A stretch of DNA of 10,052 nucleotides, from positions 1-10,052 of the forward strand of contig JAUPKV010000423.1 of the NCBI GenBank assembly GCA_030837265.1, in the 5' to 3' direction. The DNA is from Methanobacteriota archaeon (GTDB taxonomy: Archaea > Halobacteriota > Methanosarcinia > Methanosarcinales > Methanosarcinaceae). Below, piece by piece: positions 1 through 4,639 of the stretch. Both the position numbers and the translations under genes were made by a program. Within the stretch, counting starts at the first letter, position 1, and each line of letters starts with the position of its first letter. The notes beneath the pieces are model-generated. The model was not told the DNA's origin. It did no database searches and was given only the letters and a program-made list of their open reading frames with translations.

Positions 1-135
1 GGATCCCTGCACTGGGAAACAAGGCTTGTGGCACAGTTTGGTGACGAATACCGGGAGTACCAGAAACGGGTTCACAGGATAATCCCACATTTTGGGGGAT
101 ATAATGAAGCTCGGGTACCGGAAAATAAGAATTAG
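1..135 (+). CDS. 3' end of an isoprenylcysteine carboxyl methyltransferase-like membrane protein (partial)
   Basis: Frame 1 is open from the window edge to a TAG at 133-135, giving 44 residues. The stretch with RLVAQFGDEYREYQKR followed by VHRIIPHFGG matches the C-terminal signature of the ICMT / phospholipid methyltransferase family (E-x-x-L-x-x-x-FG-x-EY-x-x-Y-x-x-x-V-x-R-x-IP). In that family this segment follows the last membrane helices and contributes to S-adenosylmethionine binding. The membrane part and the start lie outside the window, so substrate and completeness cannot be judged; archaeal members are usually annotated only as isoprenylcysteine methyltransferase family proteins. 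The stop is immediately followed by decayed IS DNA, so the extreme C-terminus may have been altered by insertion. Confidence 0.6.
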   Translation, partial: GSLHWETRLVAQFGDEYREYQKRVHRIIPHFGGYNEARVPENKN

Positions 136-424
136 ATAAGCGCACCCGATGCTTGCAGAAGCTATTTAATCATACTGGAAGACCTCGTTCAGATATGAAG
201 AAGTAATGAACGGTACTTAAAGATTTCAAGATAAAAAGACATATAGGAAGGCCGATAACAGTAAATCAGGAAGAATACAAAAAGAAAAGTGTAATAGAGA
301 GGTTTTTTAGCTGGATAGAGTCATGTAAGAAAGTGCTTCCAAGATATGACTCAGAGACATCTTATTTGGGATTTGTAACTCTAGCAGCAATAATTTTGAT
401 TACATGAAGTTTTGGGATAGTCTC
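136..424 (+). mobile_element. Decayed IS5-type insertion sequence, right-hand part
   Basis: The segment contains the C-terminal third of a DDE transposase reading frame (222-407), followed two bases after its stop by GTTTTGGGATAGTCTC (409-424), which I take as the right terminal inverted repeat because the same motif recurs at 1058-1072. The left end and most of the transposase are missing or unrecognisable, and the left border is set only by the stop of the preceding gene. This is a dead fragment, not an active element. Family assignment rests on the transposase C-terminus. Confidence 0.55.
191..407 (+). pseudogene. Transposase C-terminal fragment, frameshifted
   Basis: From 222 the frame reads DFKIKRHIGRPITVNQEEYK, then SVIERFFSWIESCKKVLPRY and SYLGFVTLAAIIL before TGA at 405-407. 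The ERFFSWI...RY...YLG...LA pattern is the C-terminal signature of IS5/IS4-like DDE transposases, where the E of 'ERFF' is the third catalytic acid. Upstream, a second frame reads RYEEVMNGT (191-217) and ends in TAA, while the main frame has TAA and TGA at 204-209. The coding sequence therefore shifts frame near 210-221. The DDE core and N-terminus are absent. Confidence 0.6.
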
Positions 425-695
425 ATACTGGTTGTAAAATAACCCCACCGGCACTGTGTACAAACTCTTTAAGCTTATCCATTATCATTCCACATGGGAG
501 TATGAAGGGCTTATCTGTGATCGTGAGAGTGAGATTTTCTGCTCCGTCCCATTTGAAATGACCTTTAACTCCGTATCCTTCCATTTCACCTTCGTTTCCT
601 GAGGGTACAGAAATGCCATAACCTGCAAGCTTCTGTTTCATACTATCAAATACATTTGAATTAACGTTGCGAAATGTTACTGGGTCACATCCCAT
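423..695 (-). CDS. Small conserved-looking protein of unknown function, 3' end abutting an IS terminus
   Basis: The 90-residue protein begins MGCDPVTFRNVNSNVF and continues with a long predicted helix (DSMKQKLAGYGI), a Gly-rich turn (GNEGEMEGYGVKGHF), a beta-rich segment with alternating hydrophobics (NLTLTITDKPFILP) and a C-terminal helix (MIMDKLKEFVHSAGG). It resembles small soluble bacterial and archaeal hypothetical proteins; no function can be given. I chose ATG at 695 because GGAGG (707-703) sits 7 nt upstream; a GTG at 701 would lie only 1 nt from that site. A TATA-like CATATAAAG occurs on this strand near 773-782. The TGA stop is formed by flank base 425 plus IS terminal bases 424-423, so the true C-terminus may be lost. 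Confidence 0.6.
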   Translation of the reverse strand: MGCDPVTFRNVNSNVFDSMKQKLAGYGISVPSGNEGEMEGYGVKGHFKWDGAENLTLTITDKPFILPCGMIMDKLKEFVHSAGGVILQPV

Positions 696-716
696 ATTCA
701 CTCCTCCTTAAATTTT

Positions 717-752
717 ATAGAGAGTTTTATTCTCATAGAGAGTTTTATTCTC
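717..752. repeat. 18-bp perfect tandem duplication in the leader of the 90-aa gene
   Basis: ATAGAGAGTTTTATTCTC occurs twice in direct tandem (717-734 and 735-752) without mismatch. On the reverse (mRNA) strand each copy reads GAGAATAAAACTCTCTAT and could form a 4-bp GAGA/TCTC hairpin. It lies between the likely TATA box (about 773-782) and the ribosome binding site (707-703) of the reverse-strand gene. Confidence 0.85.
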
Positions 753-944
753 AAATCGTCAAACATATTCACTTTATATGTAAATTTGGGTAATCAAATA
801 CCTGCAATTTCACTTTTTAGGTATTTTTAGACCTGCAATTTTTATTATAATATTCTTTTTATAATATCATCTTGATCTATATATTATTTGCAGAATTTAG
901 TGTAAGGATCTCAAAATTCTTGTACATTATTATTCAATTATATT

Positions 945-1072
945 GAGCCGATCCGAAACTCAAAATAGGCCCCCGATTTGTCAAATTCTGATTAATCAAT
1001 TGAGTTCACGATTACGAAAATGTTATTTAAACTTTTAATGTTATGAAATTAGAAATGGTTTTGGGATAGCTC
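945..1072. mobile_element. Possible 128-bp nonautonomous IS derivative (MITE-like)
   Basis: The right end GTTTTGGGATAGCTC (1058-1072) matches the terminal repeat of the IS remnant at 409-424 apart from one indel. Its reverse complement GAGCTATCCCAAAAC aligns, with about two differences and one gap, to GAGCCGATCCGAAAC at 945-959. Both ends are flanked by ATT (942-944 and 1073-1075), consistent with a 3-bp target duplication of IS5-type elements. There is no open frame inside. The left match is imperfect, so this could be a lone IS end instead. Confidence 0.35.
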
Positions 1073-1218
1073 ATTAATAACAAACGGCAATTGGCATTTT
1101 TCTTTCCGATTACCTTGGGAATAAAGGTCGATCTTTTAAGCGAAAAATCGATAAGTCCATACCCGATTGATGGGATTAAAAAAAAGGCCCGAGTGATCTC
1201 TGAATGAAAAGAAATAAT

Positions 1219-1290
1219 CGGATTAATAAGTATATTCAGATTAATAAGTATATTCGGATTAATAAGTATATTCGGATTAATAAGTATATG
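1219..1290. repeat. Four-copy 18-bp tandem repeat (minisatellite)
   Basis: The unit CGGATTAATAAGTATATT is repeated head to tail at 1219-1236, 1237-1254, 1255-1272 and 1273-1290. Copy 2 has one change (A for the first G) and copy 4 ends in G. The 18-bp period keeps a reading frame on the reverse strand (ILINPN repeats), but that frame has no ribosome binding site and looks accidental. Confidence 0.9.
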
Positions 1291-1467
1291 TATCACTCTC
1301 GAAAAATATTTTACACACCCGCTAACTTTTTTCATCCGTTTATTGCAGATGAAGATCTGAAAGATTAAAGCTCGATCCGTTTACGATACAGGGTTGAAAG
1401 AGAAACGCAGTAAACAGTCAATTGCTTCTCCAGTATTATCTTGCATTTTTACAATTAATATTTTTTT

Positions 1468-1520
1468 ACTATATGCATATAACTAATTACTATAACACGT
1501 TAGTGATGTATGCGTGTTAT
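1468..1520 (+). promoter_or_regulatory. Promoter with inverted repeat upstream of the RHH operon
   Basis: TATA-like sequence (ACTATATGC, 1468-1476, overlapping the palindrome ATATGCATAT at 1471-1480) lies about 25 bp upstream of an 8-bp perfect inverted repeat, ATAACACG (1492-1499) and CGTGTTAT (1513-1520), spaced by 13 bp. The expected transcription start falls inside the inverted repeat. Since the genes downstream encode RHH proteins, which often bind inverted repeats over their own promoters, autoregulation is a reasonable inference but is not shown. Confidence 0.4.
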
Positions 1521-1566
1521 CTGTGAGTTGAAATAATCTTAAAATTCCATAACAAATAAAAAATTG

Positions 1567-1710
1567 ATGCACCCAGAATATTACCAGAATAAAAAAGTCA
1601 GCTTAAGCATGGCACTTCCTTCGTGTCACACAACTGATGACCAGCCAGAGGACAGAAGTCTTGAAGCTCTACCATTAATAAAATCATCCTCAGAGCTTAT
1701 GGAGAGATAA
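1567..1710 (+). CDS. Possible short leader peptide before the RHH genes
   Basis: A 47-codon frame starts at ATG 1567 (MHPEYYQNKKVSLSM), with a second possible start at 1609 (MALPSCHTTDDQPEDRSLE), and ends with TAA at 1708-1710, three bases before the next start codon. Its last codons contain the GGAG used as ribosome binding site by the following gene. I see no ribosome binding site for this frame and do not recognise the product. It could be a coupled leader or a chance frame in the 5' UTR. Confidence 0.25.
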   Translation: MHPEYYQNKKVSLSMALPSCHTTDDQPEDRSLEALPLIKSSSELMER

Positions 1711-1713
1711 GGA

Positions 1714-2001
1714 ATGTCAATCGGACACTTAGCTTATCGCCCAGGCGATATGATTCCGGTTAATCTTGATCTGTTTAATAAATTTGAGATGTATCGAGGT
1801 AATCGATCTCAAGCTCAAACGATTCGGGATATATTATGTGTGGCCTTGAGTGTGCAATTGAGTAAGACAGATCTCAGTTACGGGCACATTAAAAAAATAA
1901 ACCCACGGATAGAAGTAGCACTCGAAAAGGAAAGAAGTAAACGCGGGATATCCAAAAGAGAAACGGTCAGGCAGCTTCTCAGTGAGCATCTGGAGGGATA
2001 A
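1714..2001 (+). CDS. Double ribbon-helix-helix protein (one module)
   Basis: The 95-residue protein shows two RHH-like units. Unit 1 is about residues 13-47: strand MIPVNL, helix DLFNKFEMYRG, helix SQAQTIRDILCVALS. Unit 2 is about 60-94: strand KKINPRI, helix EVALEKERSKRG, helix SKRETVRQLLSEHL. A linker with SVQLSKTDLSYGH joins them. RHH proteins normally dimerise and bind DNA through the paired strand; two units in one chain could form that fold intramolecularly. GGAG (1701-1704) lies 9 nt before the ATG. The next gene starts 4 bases after the stop and repeats this module twice. Assignment is by pattern of hydrophobic, Arg/Ser and helix positions; no target or toxin partner is evident. Confidence 0.6.
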   Translation: MSIGHLAYRPGDMIPVNLDLFNKFEMYRGNRSQAQTIRDILCVALSVQLSKTDLSYGHIKKINPRIEVALEKERSKRGISKRETVRQLLSEHLEG

Positions 2002-2005
2002 TAAA

Positions 2006-2629
2006 ATGCCACATGGACATGTAATTCGTTTTTTATGCAATTCAATTTCACTTAATACTGAAATGTTCAACAAATTTGAAAAGCATCGTGGCGATCGTAG
2101 TTCTGCTCAGACAATGAGAGATTTGGTGTGCCCAAAATTAAGCGTGCAACCAAACATCACAGACTCAGTGTGGTATCATACACACGAAGTCAATACTCAG
2201 ATAAACCAGGCACTCCAAATAGAAGCCAGCAAACGAATGTTGTCCAAAAGTGAAACACTCCGACAGCTTGTATGCGAGCAATTAGCAGAAGATGAAAAAT
2301 GCTCGGAGACTCTGCCAATTGGTTACTCCAAATATCGCGCAAAAGGCTATCTAAAATTTTACATGGATATTCCAGTGGATAAAGAATTATCCGATAAATT
2401 TGAGAAATATAATGATAATCGGAATCATGCTCAGGCGATGCGAAATATTTTGTGTGCGGCATTGAGTATACAACTTAGCAAGATAGATCTCAGTTGGGGA
2501 CACACTCAAAAAGTAGACGCAAGGATAGAAAAGGCACTGAAAAGAGAGACAGTCAAACGCAAAGCATCTAAAAGTGAAACAGTAAGACAGTTAGTAAGAG
2601 AACAATTGGAGAGTATGGATAGAACCTGA
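2006..2629 (+). CDS. Tandem double-RHH protein (two modules)
   Basis: The 207-residue protein is an internal duplication of the module in the preceding gene. Module 1 (about 8-94) carries NKFEKHRGDRSSAQTMRDLV and SKSETLRQLVCEQL; module 2 (about 115-202) carries DKFEKYNDNRNHAQAMRNIL and SKSETVRQLVREQL. An acidic, Cys-containing linker (95-114) joins them. Every module has the core R-[DN]-[IL]-[LV]-C-x-x-LS, so Cys42 and Cys150 match Cys42 of the upstream protein. Module 2 is closer than module 1 to the upstream protein, including the DLS[YW]GH linker and at DNA level. I chose ATG 2006 because GGAGGG (1992-1997) lies 8 nt upstream; a GTG at 1982 would overlap the previous gene and has no such site. 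It is probably DNA binding, acting with the upstream protein; function unknown. Confidence 0.6.
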   Translation: MPHGHVIRFLCNSISLNTEMFNKFEKHRGDRSSAQTMRDLVCPKLSVQPNITDSVWYHTHEVNTQINQALQIEASKRMLSKSETLRQLVCEQLAEDEKCSETLPIGYSKYRAKGYLKFYMDIPVDKELSDKFEKYNDNRNHAQAMRNILCAALSIQLSKIDLSWGHTQKVDARIEKALKRETVKRKASKSETVRQLVREQLESMDRT

Positions 2630-2657
2630 AATTAAAATCTTTACTTTGCCTGATTGA

Positions 2658-2987
2658 CTACAAATTTGGGTTCCATCCTGCCCGCTTTAAAACCGAATAT
2701 ATTGTAATAACACTTTCAGCTGAGTAACTAACTCGTTTGAATGTGTACTTAAACATACTCACATTGTCTGGTATTTTACCGGCGTCTTTTTCCCTGAAGA
2801 ACTCACTTAAAATGTCTTCAATGTTAAACATTGATTTTATTTTTTCTTTTACACGTCGTTTGGCAGATTTTTGTGAGTATTCACCTGCAACATTGTATTT
2901 TTTCAACACATCATTGAGTGATAATCCACTTACAATATCAGTTGCGATTCCTTCGTAAGTTACACTCGGATGCTTTTCATATTCCAT
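2658..2987 (-). CDS. Hypothetical 109-aa protein, possible helix-turn-helix N-terminus
   Basis: The ATG at 2987 has GGAG 5 nt upstream (reverse strand), supporting translation. The sequence is basic and mostly helical. Residues 13-50 (GIATDIVSGLSLNDVLKKYN then SAKRRVKEKI) have the spacing of a helix-turn-helix-like segment, with 'SLNDVLKKYNV' as a turn-helix candidate. The C-terminal part (80-109) ends KRAGWNPNL. I do not recognise a family. It converges with the RHH operon, leaving only 28 bp between the two stop codons, so it is not co-transcribed with it. A DNA-related accessory role is only a guess. Confidence 0.55.
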   Translation of the reverse strand: MEYEKHPSVTYEGIATDIVSGLSLNDVLKKYNVAGEYSQKSAKRRVKEKIKSMFNIEDILSEFFREKDAGKIPDNVSMFKYTFKRVSYSAESVITIYSVLKRAGWNPNL

Positions 2988-3141
2988 TTAATCTCCTATT
3001 TTATAGTAATAGTCCTCAGCTCATCCATTCTAAATATGTTTGTATTTGTTTACCTGGTACTTTATCAGGTTCTGTAATCCTATGGAATTTACAAAACAAA
3101 CCGAGGTATTTGGTTGAAAATTTGGTTGGAGTTATACATAA

Positions 3142-3199
3142 TTATATAAAAAAATAGATCAGTTTTAAGGAATTAAAGGACTTGCCGGCAATGAGGTGA
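3142..3199 (+). promoter_or_regulatory. TATA box and ribosome binding site for the 25-aa microprotein
   Basis: TTATATAAAA (3142-3151) is a good archaeal TATA box. A start of transcription about 25 bp downstream (about 3172-3176) would give a leader of about 30 nt containing GAGGTGA (3193-3199), a full match to the archaeal anti-Shine-Dalgarno, 6 nt before ATG 3206. Confidence 0.45.
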
Positions 3200-3205
3200 C
3201 TTAAG

Positions 3206-3239
3206 ATGGGTGTATCCTGTTGTCATATGATACACTCAT
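3206..3239 (+). promoter_or_regulatory. Hairpin over the microprotein start codon
   Basis: ATGGGTGTATC (3206-3216) pairs with GATACACTCAT (3229-3239): 10 Watson-Crick pairs and one G-U, with a 12-nt loop. The ATG is in the stem while the ribosome binding site just upstream stays free, so the fold could modulate initiation. TTTT follows the 3' arm, so termination or attenuation is an alternative. Confidence 0.45.
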
Positions 3240-3283
3240 TTTGTGAATGTGATACGAATAAGCCACTTTTCTTTCATGCGTAG
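3206..3283 (+). CDS. Candidate Cys/His-rich microprotein (25 aa)
   Basis: A 25-codon frame ends at TAG 3281-3283. It is preceded at ideal spacing by GAGGTGA and, further up, by a TATA box, which is better expression support than many longer genes here have. The peptide starts MGVSCCHMIHSFCECD and has Cys at 5, 6, 13 and 15 and His at 7, 10 and 24, a density that could bind a metal ion. No family is recognised. The first 34 nt of the frame fold into a hairpin (3206-3239) that includes the start codon. It faces the reverse-strand 45-aa gene, with 27 bp between stops. It could instead be a small RNA. Confidence 0.4.
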   Translation: MGVSCCHMIHSFCECDTNKPLFFHA

Positions 3284-3310
3284 CCTGTCTGTGGGCCTGT
3301 TACTAGTTGT

Positions 3311-3448
3311 TTATTTGCGCTTTTTACTTTTGGTCGGTTCATCTTCCAGGTTTATTTGTTCTACTATATTTGAGTCCTTTGCTACTGGTTCTAGTTTCTT
3401 TATTAATTCCTTTTCTTTATTATCATTTTTTACTTTTTTTGTTGGCAT
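3311..3448 (-). CDS. Small highly charged protein (45 aa), unknown function
   Basis: The reverse-strand frame starts MPTKKVKNDNKEKEL and ends KSKKRK-TAA. GGTGATC lies just upstream of the ATG (core GGTG 5 nt away), an exact match to the archaeal 16S 3' end, which strongly supports translation. The protein is Lys-rich at both ends with an acidic middle (IVEQINLEDEPTK) and is probably disordered or a single helix. A TATA-like ATATATTTATT occurs on this strand at about 3491-3481. A longer + strand frame covering this place encodes only a Phe/Leu/Ser-rich translation, the expected shadow of a Lys-rich gene. No function can be assigned. Confidence 0.55.
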   Translation of the reverse strand: MPTKKVKNDNKEKELIKKLEPVAKDSNIVEQINLEDEPTKSKKRK

Positions 3449-3742
3449 CTGATCACCTTACTTTTAATGTTTTTAAACGTAATAAATATATTGAAATATC
3501 TTTAAATTGAACTGTTTTTACGACTCTTCCTTTTCTCAAAAATCTTCTTAAAAATATTGTTACGGGAATGTTTAAGAAAAAGTAATTCATTATTATAAGT
3601 GTGCTTTTATAAATTATTATATGTGGAGTTATCGTAGCTATTAATATGTTTTTTTTAATTTTCCCGGTTCTGCTCTTTGAAGGGGTAATAGCTGTGATCA
3701 CTCTCAAGGGCTGAAATGAAAATTTAGAAAAGGGGGAATATA
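3449..3742. other. Divergent AT-rich intergenic region
   Basis: This 294-bp gap separates two divergent small genes. It holds the reverse promoter near 3481-3491 and, for the + gene at 3743, a TATA-like TTTTATAAATT (3605-3615), which would give a leader of roughly 100 nt. I see no supported gene in it. Confidence 0.4.
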
Positions 3743-3943
3743 ATGAGTGTCCGGAGTAAAGTAGAAGATGAGCTTCAAAAAGCAAAAGAAAAAACCAAGG
3801 AGACTGCTGAAAAAGCAGAAAGTGATGTAAGAGAGACGGCCGAAAAAGCAGAAAGTGACGTAAGAAGGACTAGAGGGAAATCGGAAAGTGATGAGGGGAA
3901 GATTAGTCCGGTAATGAAAAATAAAAGTGGTAAATACCCATAG
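3743..3943 (+). CDS. Small LEA-like protein with 11-residue repeats
   Basis: The 66-residue hydrophilic protein consists largely of 11-residue repeats: AKEKTKETAEK, AESDVRETAEK, AESDVRRTRGK and a partial SESDEGK. The segment ETAEKAESDVR is repeated exactly (20-30 and 31-41). Eleven-residue amphipathic repeats rich in Ala, Glu, Lys and Thr are typical of group 3 LEA proteins and similar stress proteins, which are disordered in solution and become helical on drying or at membranes; a stress role is inferred. AGGGGG (3731-3736) lies 6 nt before the ATG. The frame ends in TAG, and the same frame stays open for 40 more codons, so a longer product by pyrrolysine insertion or readthrough is possible. 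Confidence 0.55.
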   Translation: MSVRSKVEDELQKAKEKTKETAEKAESDVRETAEKAESDVRRTRGKSESDEGKISPVMKNKSGKYP

Positions 3944-4066
3944 TCAGTAACGACCAGGGTATTTCATGTCGGTGTCAATTTGGATAAATCTCTTGAAAAA
4001 GCTCATCAGTTGATTAAGAACCTATCCGAAAAACAGAATAATCCGGTCGTGGGTCCGAGTTGTTGA
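3944..4066 (+). pseudogene. Open frame after the TAG: amber extension or broken DsrE-like gene fragment
   Basis: Downstream of TAG 3941-3943, in the same frame, 40 codons run to TGA at 4064-4066. They include TTRVFHVGVNLDKSLEKAHQ and LIKNLSEKQNN, which look like real protein and recall the N-terminus of DsrE-like small proteins (start, then VxFHV, then LxNxxNL). If it were a separate gene, its start would fall at the ACG codon at 3950, a possible lost ATG. The last seven codons are contributed by the hairpin element beginning at 4045. Either the gene was broken by that element, or it is an amber-linked extension of the preceding frame. The family resemblance is weak. Confidence 0.3.
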
Positions 4067-4158
4067 TCATTTCTGAAAAAACGAGTACATTCCCCTTATT
4101 TAAGAAAAAATAAAGAGGGTCTTATGTTTACGGCTTTCTATAATTCAGACCCACGACC
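4045..4158. repeat. 114-bp hairpin element with inverted termini (MITE or structured RNA)
   Basis: GGTCGTGGGTC (4045-4055) is the perfect reverse complement of GACCCACGACC (4148-4158), and similarity continues inward (about 17 of 21 positions). A second imperfect pair lies at the centre: CCCTTATTT (4093-4101) against AAATAAAGAGGG (4108-4119). The whole segment could fold into one long imperfect hairpin. This is typical of a palindromic MITE, although no clear target duplication is visible at the borders. A noncoding RNA is the alternative. Confidence 0.55.
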
Positions 4159-4489
4159 CTAAAGAGTAATGGGGTCAATATCTTGAAATGCAAAGTAGAA
4201 ACCTGAAATTTTAAAATTTCCATCTTGCGTGATTATTGATCTGTTAAATAGATTTTTATGTCAAAACCTGTTTTTAAAGTAGGATAACTGTAAATCTCAG
4301 CAGCTTGAAGATAAGAAAAGATGCAGGTAGAAGCTCCCCTAAAAGGATACATATTATAAATATAGTACTTGCACATTTGAGTATCAAAACTAAGTCAAAG
4401 CAATTATGCTTATATTGTGATTTGGATATCTAAAGGCTTAATGGTATCGACCTACAGATCAACCGGTTAGTCCAGCTGTACCAACAGAT

Positions 4490-4568
4490 ATCGTTTGAAT
4501 CACGATGAAGTATCAGTAAAATCATAATTAAGTATCGCTTGAATCACACAAAGAATCGGTTGAATTAC
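4490..4568 (+). promoter_or_regulatory. Three phased 14-bp repeats upstream of the hemL TATA box
   Basis: ATCGTTTGAATCAC (4490-4503), ATCGCTTGAATCAC (4534-4547) and ATCGGTTGAATTAC (4555-4568) differ from each other at one to three positions. The starts are 44 and 21 bp apart, close to four and two DNA turns, so the copies would face the same side of the helix. Copy 3 overlaps the first base of the TATA box. This is a plausible operator array controlling tetrapyrrole synthesis; the regulator is unknown. Confidence 0.45.
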
Positions 4569-4576
4569 TATAAATT
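4568..4576 (+). promoter_or_regulatory. hemL TATA box
   Basis: CTATAAATT lies about 70 bp before the hemL start codon; transcription starting about 25 bp downstream would leave a 5' UTR of roughly 40 nt carrying GGTGAG (4628-4633), 6 nt before the ATG. Confidence 0.45.
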
Positions 4577-4639
4577 CCAGATTCATTCTTATTTGTTAAT
4601 CCCAATTTAAAATTTCCAGTCCAATCCGGTGAGATTTCC

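Larger units (their letters stand above)
702..1566. other. Long AT-rich intergenic region with repeats and IS debris
   Basis: About 865 bases hold no coding sequence I can support. It contains the 5' region of the reverse-strand gene ending at 695 (with an 18-bp tandem duplication), a possible 128-bp IS-derived element (945-1072), a four-copy 18-bp tandem repeat (1219-1290), and the promoter/inverted-repeat region of the RHH operon (1468-1520). The short motif ACCTGCAATTT occurs twice, around 799-810 and 830-840. The remainder shows no recognisable structure. Confidence 0.5.
4159..4639. other. Intergenic region upstream of hemL
   Basis: No gene is supported here. It contains a 16-bp perfect palindrome, GAAATTTTAAAATTTC (4205-4220), a consensus-like TATA box TTATAAATA (4354-4362) that could start a distal hemL transcript or a small RNA, and the hemL-proximal repeats and TATA box (4490-4576). 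Confidence 0.4.

Noticed and set aside
133..198. Open frame after the TAG of the methyltransferase-like fragment (possible pyrrolysine)
   Set aside because: Only 20 codons follow before TGA, they lie in decayed IS DNA, and no protein pattern is visible.
1219..1290. CRISPR-like array
   Set aside because: The units are directly abutting 18-mers without spacers, and no cas genes are present.
1027..1335. Reverse-strand 102-codon frame with ILINPN repeats
   Set aside because: It has no ribosome binding site, its middle is just the translation of the 18-bp tandem repeat, and it crosses a probable IS end.
2918..3157. + strand 79-codon frame over the start of the 109-aa reverse gene
   Set aside because: It overlaps the better supported reverse gene and its upstream region, and has no ribosome binding site.
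3243..3452. + strand 69-codon hydrophobic frame resembling a membrane peptide
   Set aside because: Its Phe/Leu/Ser-rich translation is the antisense of the Lys-rich 45-aa reverse gene, which has an exact GGTGATC ribosome binding site.
3453..3785. Reverse-strand 110-codon frame
   Set aside because: Its start lies inside the LEA-like gene, and the rest covers AT-rich spacer containing promoter sequences; no ribosome binding site and no protein-like pattern.
4201..4240. Similarity of ACCTGAAATT...AAAAT...CTTGCGTGATTATT to the sequence just after the RHH operon (2624-2660)
   Set aside because: The match is short, gapped and AT-rich; I cannot separate it from chance.
4441..4490. tRNA-like sequence near AACCGGTTAGTCCAGCTG
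   Set aside because: No acceptor stem, anticodon arm or T-arm consensus could be laid out around it.
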